From contig JAMKCH010088370.1 in NCBI GenBank assembly GCA_023653785.1, positions 216,251-280,250 of the forward strand: DNA of 64,000 bases, read 5' to 3'. Made by a program: the position numbers and the translations under genes. The notes under the pieces were generated by a model, which worked only from the letters and a program-made list of their open reading frames with translations, had not been told where the DNA came from and did no database searches. The stretch is from Ophioderma brevispina. Lineage: Eukaryota; Echinodermata; Ophiuroidea; Amphilepidida; Ophiodermatidae. Each line of letters begins with the position of its first letter. The first letter of the stretch is position 1. Below are positions 1-9,735 of the stretch, piece after piece.

Positions 1-575
1 ACTGGTTTGGAATCCCAGTTAAAATTTTGAATTGCTCAGAAAACCAATTTTTTACAGTTGCCATTTCAATTGGATATAAAAAGAAAATGGTTAAAATTTC
101 AACTGAAATGTATTAGATTTATTTTAACTGGGTTTCCAAAACCCATTCAATTTTTTTTACTGGATTGAAAGTAGTAGTGGCGGCGGCGGCGGCAGCAGCA
201 GCAGCAGCAGCAAAACCTGACCTGGCTCTTAAACCAGACCTAACTCTAAACCAGACCTGATTTTATTTTAATTAAGGAACTAAATTAAAACCAGTTGCCA
301 ACTGTGTAAACCTAAGGTATAAATTTCAACTAGTATGTCACCCCACCTAACCCCACTTGAGTTGACATTTCAAACTGGTTTTGACTAGAACTTAGATCTG
401 GATAATGACGGATAAGTTCTACATCAAAAACCTAAAAGTGCTTTTTCCAATTTATGTGTATCATGTTCCCTACTTGATATGTTAACTACAACTGAACTAT
501 GCCCTCTCCTATTGTGTCGGCCATGCTTCACAAAGGCTAATTGGTAAACAGCAGTATTGAAATGGCCACCTAGTG
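1..575. repeat. Tandem duplication, copy 1 (815-bp period)
   Basis: This segment matches 816-1472 almost base for base at a constant offset of 815, apart from the trinucleotide tract. It is truncated at its left by the window edge. It carries a short GTA/GTG/GCG/CAG tract at about 171-211 and many scattered AACTGG/CCAGTT motifs. It ends in a run of 20 A at 576-595, where copy 2 instead continues with unrelated sequence. The run of A could be a retroposed tail or simple slippage. No coding potential is visible. Confidence 0.85.
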
Positions 576-815
576 AAAAAAAAAAAAAAAAAAAACAAAA
601 TTAAAGGACCGTTCTGCATTTTATCTTTTAAAGGGCCATTGCATCATTTACCAATTCATTAGTCAGTCCCCTTATTTACCAATTAGGCCTAAAGGGTCAT
701 CCCAAAATGGGCTACAAAGAACCACCAGTCACAACCCACCAAACTACGGGTGCCACGAATCCACACCTGGCGGTGACCGCTCTTGTTAACTGTTTTAACC
801 CATTTGAAATTTTCA
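576..815. other. Spacer between the two tandem copies
   Basis: Holds a 20-base A run, then unique AT-rich sequence leading into copy 2. Position 707 opens a 64-codon frame that only runs into the repeat and has no recognisable protein content. Confidence 0.5.
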
Positions 816-1074
816 ACTGGTTTGGAATCCCAGTTAAAATTTTGAATTGCTCAGAAAACCAATTTTTTACAGTTGCCATTTCAATTTTCAATTGGATATA
901 AAAAGAAAATGGTTAAAATTTCAACTGAAATGTATTAGATTTATTTTAACTGGGTTTCCAAAACCCATTCAATTTTTTTTACTGGATTGAAAGAAGAAGA
1001 AGAAGAAGAAAGAAGAAAGAAGAAAGAAGAAAGAAGAAGAAGAAGAAGGAGGAGGAGGAGGCGGCGGCGGCGGC

Positions 1075-1111
<37 letters not shown>

Positions 1112-1472
1112 CCTGAACCTGGATCTTAAACCAGACCTAACTCTAAACCAGACCTGATTTTATTTTAATTAAGGAACTAAATTAAAACCAGTTGCCAACT
1201 GTGTAAACCTAAGGTATAAATTTCAACTAGTATGTCACCCCACCTAACCCCAGTTGAGTTGACATTTCAATCTGGTTTTGACTAGAACTTAGATCTGGAT
1301 AATGACGGATAAGTTCTACATCAAAAACCTAAAAGTGCTTTTTCCGATTTATGTGTATCATGTTCCCTACTTGATATGTTAACTACAACTGAACTATGCC
1401 CTCTCCTATTGTGTCGGCCATGCTTCACAAAGGCTAATTGGTAAACAGCAGTATTGAAATGGCCACCTAGTG
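816..1472. repeat. Tandem duplication, copy 2 with expanded microsatellite
   Basis: Second copy of the 815-bp unit. It differs from copy 1 by only a few substitutions outside the tract at 989-1109, so the duplication is fairly recent. Similarity stops at 1472, the same point where copy 1 meets its A run. Confidence 0.85.
989..1109. repeat. Compound trinucleotide microsatellite (GAA/GGA/GCG/CAG)
   Basis: The tract passes in order from GAA and GAAA units (989-1047) to GGA (1048-1060), GCG (1061-1076) and about 11 CAG units (1077-1109). The matching tract in copy 1 is only about 40 bases and lacks the GAA block. The boundaries look like successive point changes in one triplet that were then amplified. 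Confidence 0.9.
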
Positions 1473-1717
1473 CAAAACCCAGTTGGAGACTTAATTTCAC
1501 ACACTGATCTCTATCTAATATACTGGATTGGTTATGCAACAGGAAGGAGTAAAGAAATTGGCAGACTTTGAGGCAACCTCAAAACAAAAGAATTCCAGAG
1601 ACACCTGTTTATCAGAAGTTGTATCAGGTGCCCCTTTTAGGGACACACCATGAAGGTGTCTGTCCCGATTTGTTGATTGGTTGTTGATTTGGCTTTAGCA
1701 CTACCTTTAGTGTCAGT

Positions 1718-2894
1718 TGTGATAGACTCCTGAATATTATATTATTTTTCTGTATTATATTAATTTAAATCATATAAATTATGAGTGAGGAGAACTGGAA
1801 AATATGAAACTTGCAATGTGTTGTGCAATAAGCATGACTTATCTGATTGACCTAGTTCTAAATGGACTAGTGTGTGAAACTTCCTGAGACAAACATGTCA
1901 GAAGATGTTCACAGTCAAGGACAATTGGAGCACAGTGTCTTATCATCGTCATTCTAAGAACTGAATAGAGGTTCTTTGTTTACCTATAGGAAGCAAGATT
2001 GCACACCTGTTGATGAACAATAGACTTTGTGTAATTGCTATGTCAAAACACTTAGAGCACAGGATGTGGACTTCCTTTAAACATGTTTCAGCGAAATGAA
2101 AAGATTGTGAAATTTTGACTTGTCTTCGCTTGTTTTGTGTTGCATCATGGGAAATTTGCTGTGGACAAATTCTGTTGCAAGTCATTTTTCCTTGCCAGTT
2201 GACAAGAGATTTCACCGAGTGTAGACCTCTCAAACAGAAGGTGGAGAACTTTCATAACATTTGATTTATAAAAATCTTGTGTTCTTTATTATAATTCTGG
2301 AAAGTTGTCAGAATTGTCAGAGCTGCACAAAATTTGGTGCCTTTGGAAAAACAAAGGTTAACATTAAAATACCAGCAGGACTATACTTATCTCTACCAGT
2401 GGACGACTCTACAAAGAGTTCACCTTTAATGCACTGAGTACCTGTATGGACAAATGTTATACCATCAAGTTGCAGTTATACTTCCAGTGTTTCTCCAAGT
2501 CTACGAGTTTATAAATTAATCGGCCGGTCTAGACCAAAAGGACTTTTGCGATTTCGCGAAACTACTGAACTGTACCAGCAAGAATTGTGTTGCCAAGATT
2601 TATATGTGGACCTGATTCTACAAGACCCTGGTGCGCACCCAACAAGAACTTTATATTTATAATTTATGAGATGGTGTGTGTTTAATTTGATTTTTTTAAA
2701 TAGGTAAGAAATATAATAATTTTTGTGCACTGTTAATTGTGTATATTGTGTGATTGATATTTCATTTATGTATTAAAATCATTGTTTTGAATTTACATCT
2801 TGGTCAAGTCAATCTTCTTAAAAATAGTCATTGTGAATTTTGTTTTATGAACCATGGGAGGTTACTTTTCTGACCTTGGGTTAGTCCCGTAACA
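1718..2894 (+). repeat. 5' LTR (1177 bp)
   Basis: Starts TGTGATAGACTCC and ends CCCGTAACA. It aligns along its length with 6362-7143, except for a segment at about 2176-2573 that is missing from the 3' LTR. Apart from that segment the two LTRs differ by roughly 14 substitutions and one 3-base insertion, counted by eye. It should contain the promoter and polyadenylation signals, but I could not place them reliably. Confidence 0.92.
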
Positions 2895-2920
2895 GAAAAT
2901 TGGGGGCTTGTTGTCCGGAA
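2895..2920 (+). promoter_or_regulatory. Primer binding site-like stretch, tRNA-Pro type
   Basis: TGGGGGCTTGTTGTCCGGAA at 2901-2920 lies six bases after the LTR end. It resembles the tRNA-Pro primer site used by murine leukaemia virus and many gypsy elements (TGGGGGCTCGTCCGG), with one mismatch and a 3-base insertion. The insertion would disturb pairing with the tRNA 3' end, so either the site has decayed or another tRNA is used. Confidence 0.5.
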
Positions 2921-3051
2921 ACAGAATTCTTAGACATTTTTATAGCACAAATTGTTTTACAAAAATTTGTGAACTGTATTATCATTTGGTATTATCCAAA
3001 TTGTGTTTTAAATTCTTTGCAAATTGCATACTATACAGTATCTGAATCACA

Positions 3052-4332
3052 ATGGCATTTAATGCTCAAGAGTTTTCGAAGAAGCCTGACTGGGATGTGT
3101 TTGATCAATTGAGAAAGGTAGATCTTTTGGCAATTTCAAACTTAATTGAGGCAGGTGGTAAATCAGTAATGAGGAAACAAATTATTAAGAACATGACAAT
3201 GGTAGATGATGAAGTTTGGGATCAATCATTACTGGAAAAGGTAATCCCAGTAGAGGATGAAAATTTAGCATTGAAAGTAGAACAAATGAAGATTCAAGCA
3301 GAGAAAGAAGAGAGATTAGAGTTAGATTCAATCTCAAGAAAGAGCAAAGGTACAAATAGAAATTGAAACTCAAAGAATACAAGCTGAGGTGAGACAGAAA
3401 GAAATAGAAATGCAGAGAGAAATTGAAACTAAGAAATTAGAGTTGCAACACAAAGAAAAGAGTGAATCTTCTACTGAGTCTGGTTTTGATGTAACCCGCC
3501 ACATTAGGCTTGTACCCAAATTTCAGGAAAGTGAAGTTGATAAATATTTCATGCACTTCGAGAAAATTGCCACAAAATTAAAAAGGCCAAAACCAAGTTG
3601 GACTTTGTTACTTCAGAGTGTTCTCGTAGGCAAAGCCAGAGAGGCGTACTCTGCCTTGGCTATTGAGGCAAGTGCTGATTATGATACAGTTAAGCAGGCC
3701 ATACTAAAAGCCTATGAGCTAGTACCTGAGGCCTATAGACAGAAATTCAGGGGTACTAAAAAGACACCTAACCAGACACATGTGGAATTTGCACGCACTA
3801 AAGAACAGTTGCTCGATCGTTGGTTGACTGCTAAGGAGGTGAAAGAAGATTTTAAGAGTTTGAGACAATTGATATTGATAGAGGAATTTAAACAATGTGC
3901 ACATGCTGATATCAAGACTCACCTTGATGAGACTAGTAAAATTGAAACAATAGAGAAAGCAGCAGCAATCGCAAATGACTATGCTCTCACACACAAATTA
4001 ATCTATACCTCGACCAAGTCAAATTTCCACAGAAAACCGTGGCAGAATAGGCCATCCCCTCCACCTATGTACAGTGTGGAAAAACCAAAATCAGATACTA
4101 GTTCAAAAACTAGTGAAAAATCTGAATCAAGTTCAGGGAGGGCCTCTAAGTCTGACCATTCGTTACCAACTTACACTTATTGCAAAAAGAAAGGGTACCT
4201 TGTTTCACAGTGTTGGAAATTATATGGGAAACCTAATGCATGCATAGTACCAGAAAGGCATACAAAAGTAAAGGCCAAAACAAACATGTCAAAACAAGTG
4301 GGAGAAGTGAGTGAAGAATTCAAACCTTTTGT
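3052..4332 (+). pseudogene. gag: gag pseudogene: coiled coil, SCAN-like capsid, zinc knuckle remnant
   Basis: The first ATG after the 5' LTR in a sustained frame is at 3052. The frame is lost near 3340, where a single-base shift moves it to the frame of 3389; reading that frame upstream continues the same charged coiled coil (ETQRIQAEVRQKE). The capsid lies at about 3490-4010. Its second half (EAYRQKFRG to LRQLILIEEF to IEKAAAIANDYAL) has the look of the SCAN fold, which is known to derive from the capsid of Gmr1-like elements. After a Ser/Lys-rich linker comes CKKKGYLVSQCW at about 4180-4215. It looks like a CCHC knuckle in which the first Cys and the His are both Tyr, so zinc binding is probably lost. 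Gag would package the RNA in virus-like particles. Confidence 0.85.
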
Positions 4333-4625
4333 CATACCAGGACATGTCTCACTCACCGATGATGAAACTAACCCACAACCAATTACTATCATGCGTGACA
4401 CAGGTTGTGCTCAAACTTTAATTCTGGAAGATGCACTACCCTTTTCAGAAAAATCATCCACACAGACTGATGTACTGATTAAAGGGGTTGGGATAGAGTT
4501 TCAAAAGTGCCACTCCATCAAATTAATTTAAAATCAGACCTAGTTTCTGGAACGGTCACTGTAGGGGTTAGGCCTAAATTGCCAATTGCCGGTGTTGTCC
4601 ATGCTACTGGGAAATGATTTAGCTG
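4333..4625 (+). pseudogene. pol: Retropepsin (protease) domain, frameshifted
   Basis: Fused in frame to the end of Gag. The aspartic protease motif D-T-G is at 4397-4405 in the context MRDTGCAQTLI, and a flap-like stretch with KGVG follows. The frame is then lost at about 4500 (stop at 4529-4531). It resumes in another frame with KSDLVSGTVTVGVRPKLPI, and shifts once more before LLGNDLAG near 4605-4625, a typical end of gypsy proteases. The enzyme would cleave the Gag-Pol polyprotein; with at least two shifts this copy cannot. Confidence 0.8.
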
Positions 4626-5000
4626 GAGTTAAAGTAATAACAGATCCAATTGTGTCCACAAAGCCTTGTGTCAAAGATGACAATGAAGAGGAAAATAATC
4701 TTTTTCCTGCCTGTGCCATTACAAGGGCTATGAGTAAACAAATCTCACAAGAGATAGAAGATGAAAGAAACCAAAAGAAAAGAATGAAATCTTTCTAGAT
4801 TTGGATGATACATTTTTCTCAAGTCTTGATGACAGTTCAGTATTAGGTGAAGTTAGAGATTGTAATTCTGATCCGATCACAAAAAACAAGTTGATCGAGG
4901 AACAAAGAAAAGATCCAAAACTCACTGAATTTATTGAAAGGTCATTGCCCAAACAGGAAGCTCAAAAAGTTCCTGTGTGCTTTTTTGAAGAAATGGCATT
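4626..5000 (+). pseudogene. Acidic linker between protease and integrase
   Basis: Three frame segments (to 4798, then 4795-5004, then the frame of 5001) read through an acidic, lysine-rich linker. It ends in LIEEQRKDPKLTEFI and a hydrophobic CFF stretch. In ordinary gypsy elements this kind of sequence lies just upstream of the integrase zinc domain. Here it follows protease directly, without any RT between them. Confidence 0.65.
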
Positions 5001-5428
5001 TTGATGAGAAAATATAGAACTCCAGATGTTTCGGCTGAAGATGACTGGAGAGTTGTACATCAAATAGTTGTACCTCAAATTTATCAGAAAGAGGTGATTA
5101 GTCTTGCACATGACAACCCAATGGCTGGACACTTGGGGATTAGTAAGACTCATGATAGAATTTTGAATCATTTTGGTGGCCCACACTCAGGAAAGATGTA
5201 ACTGAATATTGCAAATCATGTCTTACATGTCAGGTGGTAGGCAAGCCAAATCAAAAAATCCCACCAGCTCCACTAAAACCAATTCCAGCATTTGAGGAGC
5301 CATCCAGTAGAATTATTATTGATTGTGTAGGCCCTTTGCCCAAAACAAAGTCAGGAAACCAGTATTTGTTGACTATAATGTGTGCATCAACCCGCTTTCC
5401 AGAAGCGATTCCATTGAGAAATATCAAA
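5001..5428 (+). pseudogene. pol: Integrase N-terminal zinc domain and truncated catalytic core
   Basis: The frame of 5001 gives a pre-integrase region and the H2C2 zinc finger histidines in LAHDNPMAGHLG. A frameshift near 5170 (a WWP-type motif is broken) is followed, in the frame of 5234, by the cysteine pair in YCKSCLTCQ at about 5208-5232. The DDE core then starts with IIIDCVGPLPKTKSG; its first catalytic Asp is at 5321-5323. The core stops after RFPEAIPLRNIK at about 5428, so the second Asp and the Glu are absent. Integrase inserts the cDNA into the host genome; this fragment is inactive. Confidence 0.85.
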
Positions 5429-6267
5429 AGATTGGTAAACAAGGTAATTGCTGAGGTAGATGGTTGTGAACAATATATAGATGATTTGGTATTGTACTCT
5501 GAGACATGGGAAGACCACATGAAACAAATGCACCAATTGTTTGAACAATTGTCCAAAGCCAATTTAGCAAAGAGTGATTTTTGTTGTGCCACAGTCACAT
5601 ATCTAGGCCACATTGTGTGTCAAGGGCAGGGCAAGCCAATCCAAGCCAAAGTAGAGGCAATAGACAAGTTTCCATCACCTACCAACAGAAAAGAACTGAT
5701 GCGATTTCTGGGTATGGCAGGTTATTATAGGAAATACTGTCCTAATTTTTCTGTTATTGCACATCCAATAACCAGCCTGTTCAAGAAGAATACCAAATTT
5801 GTTTGGTCTGATGCATGCCAAGAAGCATTTGACAAAATTAAGGCCATACTTATGAGCTCGCCAGTTCTGACAGCACCTGATTTTCAGACTCAGTTCAAGT
5901 TGATGGTAGATGCTAGTGATGTGGGATGCAGTGCAGTGCTCGCACAAGAGGGTGAAGACAAGGTTGAGCATCCAATTTGCTACTTTTTGAAAGAGTTCAA
6001 TAAGTATCAGCAAAATTGCTCAACCATTGAAAAGGAGTGTTTAACCTTGCTGCTAGCCTTACAACACTTTGAGGTGTACTTGAGCTCACCCAAACACCCA
6101 ATACTTGTGTTTACTGACCACAATCCACTCACTTTTTTTCACAAAATGAGAAACAAGAATCAGAGACAGCTAAGATGGAGATAACTATGCAAGGGTACAA
6201 CTTGGACATCAAACATATTAAAGGCAAGGACAATGTAAATGCCGATGCCCTTTCAAGAGTCAGCTAA
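5429..6267 (+). pseudogene. pol: Reverse transcriptase (C-terminal part) and RNase H
   Basis: Continues in frame from the integrase core with RLVNKVIAEVDG, so fingers and the first palm Asp are missing. The catalytic YIDD is at 5474-5485, followed by the thumb (YLGHIV, FLGMAGYYRKY). The RNase H domain has its first Asp in MVDASD (5909-5911), a Glu in IEKECLTLL and an Asp in VFTDHNPLTF. A frameshift at about 6180 separates LRWR from the final YNLDIKHIKGKDN and NADALSRVS, which ends at TAA 6265-6267. RT copies the RNA and RNase H degrades it. The domain is followed almost directly by the polypurine tract, with no integrase after it. Confidence 0.9.
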
Positions 6268-6350
6268 ATGCGAACTCTCACAGCTACATATGTAGTAGCT
6301 AAAAGTACAGAATAAAGAAAGTTTTCATTGTACTCAAACTTTCTTTCTTT

Positions 6351-6361
6351 AAGGGGGGAGG
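6351..6361 (+). promoter_or_regulatory. Polypurine tract
   Basis: AAGGGGGGAGG lies immediately before the TGTGACAG start of the 3' LTR. This is the expected site for priming of plus-strand DNA. Confidence 0.92.
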
Positions 6362-7143
6362 TGTGACAGACTCCTGAATATTATATTATTTTTCTGTATT
6401 ATATTAATTTAAATCATATAAATTCTGAGTGAGGAGAACTGGAAAATATGAAACTTGCAATGTGTTGTGCAATAAGCATGACTTATCTGATTGACCTAGT
6501 TCTAAATGGACTAGTGTGTGAAACTTCCTGAGACAAACATGTCAGAAGATGTTCACAGTCAAGGACAATTGGAGCACAGTGTCTTATCATCGTCATTCTA
6601 AGAACTGAATAGAGGTTCTTTGTTTACCTATAGGAAGCAAGATTGCACACCTGTTGATGAACAATAGACTTTGTGTAATTGCTATGTCAAAACACTTCGA
6701 GCACAGGATGTGGACTTCCTTTAAACATGTTTCAGCGAACTGAAAAGATTGTGAAATTTCGACTTGTCTTCGCTTGTTTTGTGTTGCATCATGGGAAATT
6801 TGCTGTGGACCAATTCTGTACCAGCAAGAATTGTGTCGCCAAGATTTATATGTGGACCTGATTCTACAAGACCCTGGTGCGCACCCAACAAGAACTTTAT
6901 ATTTATAATTTATGAGATGGTGTGTGTTTAATTTGATTTTTTTAAATAGGTAAGATATATAATAATTTTTGTGCACTGTTAATAGTGTATATTGTGTGAT
7001 TGATCATATTTCATTTATGTATTAAAATCATTGTTTTGAATTTACATCTTGGTCTAGTCAATCTTCTTAAAAATAGTCATTGTGAATTTTGTTTTATGAA
7101 CCACAGGAAGTTACTTTTCTGACCTTGGGTTCGTCCCGTAACA
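6362..7143 (+). repeat. 3' LTR (782 bp, internally deleted)
   Basis: Same ends as the 5' LTR but lacks the bases corresponding to 2176-2573. The break joins two places that both read CTGT in the 5' LTR, so the deletion probably used short homology. It also has a 3-base insertion near 7003. Confidence 0.92.
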
Positions 7144-7220
7144 CAGTGCTGCAAATTGTCCCCAGAGCTTTATTTTCCTAGTATTATTAGGCAGCTGCAG
7201 GGTTACTACCAGCAAAATGA

Positions 7221-7587
7221 TTAAAGGCTGACTCAGAGATTTCCCGATGAGGACGCACTCAATTTTCAAACAAATCATGTTTTTTGCATATACCTAATGC
7301 TTGTCCGTATACTAATCATTTTGTGAAATAACTAAGTTCAATTTCGAAGTCCTTCATATAGAAAATCACAACTTTGTTATAAAATTCCAGATCCTGAATT
7401 TTTGTTATACACAGTATTCTATGACATTGTTATACTGTGCATAAATGTTTACTGCATGAAAACGGAAAATCTGATTCAACTCTAACTTTGGGATTAAGCA
7501 TTTTAGGTGACTATCTTTAGTTTTAGATGATTATTTTTAATTAGTCACACACAAAAAATATTTAGAAATTACTGAGTCAGCCTTTAA
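7221..7587 (+). mobile_element. MITE family A, copy 1 (TTAA ends)
   Basis: Flanked by TTAA at 7221-7224 and 7584-7587. Inverted ends read AGGCTGACTCAG then ATTTC. The interior has no coding capacity. It is matched in reverse orientation by 7826-8195. Confidence 0.85.
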
Positions 7588-7744
7588 GGATTCTAAGGTT
7601 TAATCCCAACTTTAAATACTTCGAGCTCTCTGAATTGGCTTGATTCTGTACCCTATAACCACATCCATGTATAGTGATCAACAAGGGCAAAACAGTTGAA
7701 ATCTGCACAGAATCACTCGGTTGTAATCCTTATAAGAAACTTGC

Positions 7745-8312
7745 TTGATTTAGAGAAATAAAGGTGTGATTTTAGGAACCAGTACTCTCTTTACGACGAA
7801 TTGAAACCAAGGTGATGCCATTATTTTAAAGTCTGACTCAGAGATTTTGAAATATAATTTTTTGTGTGTAATAATTACTGAAAAGAGTCATCTGGAAATA
7901 AAGATAGTCACCCGAAATGCTCAATTCCAAAGTTTGAGACGAATCGCATTTTTCGTTTCCATGCAGTAAACATCTATGTATGGATAACAGTGCCATAGGC
8001 TACTGTGTAAAACAAAAATTCCGGATCCGGAATTTTAAAACAAAGTTGTGATTTTCTATATGAAGGACTTTGATTTGAGCTTAGCTATTTCGCACAGTGA
8101 TTAGTATACGGACAAGCATTATGTACATGCAAAAACCCTGATTTGTTTGAAAATTGAGGGCACCCTCCTCGGGAAATCTCTGAGTCAGCCTTTAAGTGCA
8201 AGAACGAGGCCAAAGGCTGAGTTCTTCCACATAAAAATAATGGCATTGCCGGTTTCAATTTGTCGTAAAGAGTGTAGCAGTTCCGAAAATCATACCTTTA
8301 TTCTCATTCTTA
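7745..8312. mobile_element. Foldback element with arms 7745-7829 and 8235-8312
   Basis: The left arm reads AATAAAGGTGTGATTTTAGG, then TTTACGACGAATTGAAACC, then ATGCCATTATTTT; the right arm is its reverse complement with few changes. The loop is interrupted by MITE A copy 2 at a TTAA. Removing that MITE leaves a loop of about 40 bases. Confidence 0.75.
7826..8195 (-). mobile_element. MITE family A, copy 2, nested in a foldback
   Basis: TTAA at 7826-7829 and 8192-8195, with the same CTGACTCAG/CTGAGTCAG inverted ends as copy 1 and about 365 bases of matching interior in the opposite orientation. Confidence 0.85.
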
Positions 8313-8519
8313 AACAGATTTATAATTCAAGGTAATCTTTAACCTAATTTCATGATCCTTATGGTTTAAATACAACAAGGACTGCCACTAACTAACCCTG
8401 TGAATGCAAAGAACATACACAATAAGATGCATCATTGGCAGGTGCGCACGAATGTAGCAAAACAAAATATGACGCGAGCACATCAACCTCCAAATAACGT
8501 CAATATGCAGCGCATACTA

Positions 8520-8549
8520 CCTGGGTTCAATTATCAAATTGAACCCAGG
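8520..8549. repeat. Perfect 13-bp hairpin
   Basis: CCTGGGTTCAATT, loop ATCA, then its exact reverse complement. No retroelement boundary is visible next to it. Confidence 0.85.
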
Positions 8550-8878
8550 CATCAGCCAATGAAATTGCTTACACTTTCACAGCTGTTTAAGTATTTCTCA
8601 TAAAACAAGAATTACATAGTGTGTAATTAATATGGCCCACAAAAGAGTTAAAGCAATGAATCCGAAATGTGTCCAAATTATGCAAATGAAGAAATTAGAT
8701 ACAAAACTATACAGCACCACTATCCACACCCGCCTGCCATGAGAGTGCCATAACATGTTGTTGTGGGGTCCAAGATGCAGTTGAAATCCCCATAAAAAAA
8801 ACAATATTTTGTGCAAAATCCAGCTGAAAACAGTCTCAGTTGAAAATATTTGTAAACCCATTTCAAAACCTAGTTATA

Positions 8879-9628
8879 ATTCCAGTTCAACTGGTTCCAG
8901 CTGAGGCAGTTCACTTTCTGTGAGATAATTTTTTTTCCAGTTGGAAATTAAAACCACTCTAACTGGGTTGAACTTAGTTCGCAATGCAACCCTAAATATA
9001 CAAGCAAATCAGACGCATTCTTTAATCGGAATGACTGTGACATTTTCGTTATGGACCGCTCTATTTTAGGTTTGCAGAAGAGTGTACTTAAAAACGTGTA
9101 GCAGCAGATTTACTGAATTCACAATACAACTATACAACTCAGATAAAATTACTTACTCAAGTTGTTGCTAATGTCCTAATAATACAAATCATCGACAGTG
9201 ATTTGCAAAAAGGCTTAGAAATAAACAAAATAAACATCTACAATTTGCTTTCACATGTTGAGTAATGGCGCTAGTATTGCCGCTGTCGTCACTGTTGTGG
9301 AACTATACAATTTTATATGGAAGGATTTCCCCTGAATTTTGTATCTCAGAATTACTAATTATGAATTTTATGCATCTATTATGATAAAAGACCTTCTCAG
9401 GTAAGTTTGTGCTTTGTTTTACGAGCGAGGATAATATGAAACAATTTTTATTAGCTCCGAATATTTGCGAAACTTTTTTTCCTTTGGCGCCCATTCATTT
9501 ACACTGCTACAGGTTATTGTATACGGAAGTGCTTCTACCGTGATGCGAGTACGCCCAAATAAAAACGTTCATCACGGTAGAAGTTCCTTTTACTAGTTGA
9601 ACTGGAACCAGAACAACTGGAATTTAGA
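8879..9628. mobile_element. Possible non-autonomous element with AACTGG-rich inverted ends
   Basis: Left end TTCCAGTTCAACTGGTTCCAG (split as TTCCAGTTCAAC and TGGTTCCAG). The right end is CTGGAACCAGAACAACTGGA, the inverse with four changed central bases. The AACTGG motif is shared with 1-1472, so the two may be related. The boundaries are approximate and I see no target duplication. Confidence 0.45.
9532..9583. repeat. Hairpin, 14-bp perfect stem
   Basis: CTTCTACCGTGATG at 9532-9545 pairs with CATCACGGTAGAAG at 9570-9583 across a 24-base loop. The outer GGAA and TTCC also pair with a small offset. It lies close to the right end of the 8879-9628 element. Confidence 0.8.
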
Positions 9629-9735
9629 CCTGGGTTATAGAAAAATAATGGAAATTCTTCTCAGCACCTGTATGCACCAGGCATGGATTTCACAAAAATT
9701 TCAACTCATCGTTAGTAAACCCATCATAAACTACT

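Larger units (their letters stand above)
1718..7143 (+). mobile_element. Gmr1-like Ty3/gypsy LTR retrotransposon, decayed
   Basis: A full-length LTR element of about 5.4 kb. Both LTRs begin TGTGA and end CCCGTAACA. The flanks 1714-1717 and 7144-7147 are both CAGT, a 4-bp target-site duplication. Downstream of the 5' LTR is a PBS-like stretch, and a polypurine tract (6351-6361) abuts the 3' LTR. Surviving protein domains in order are Gag with a SCAN-like capsid, a retropepsin, the N-terminal part of integrase, the C-terminal part of RT and RNase H. Integrase upstream of RT is the arrangement known for Gmr1-like elements of deuterostomes. About seven frameshifts make the copy non-functional. 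I count about 14 substitutions between aligned LTR parts, so the insertion is old but not ancient. Confidence 0.92.

Noticed and set aside
4333..5428. Integrase-before-RT explained as two different elements joined
   Set aside because: Both parts read in one frame across the junction, lie between a single LTR pair with a matching CAGT duplication, and the order is known for Gmr1-like elements. An assembly or recombination origin is not fully excluded.
5251..6013. Minus-strand frames of 112-120 codons
   Set aside because: Antisense shadows of the integrase, RT and RNase H domains.
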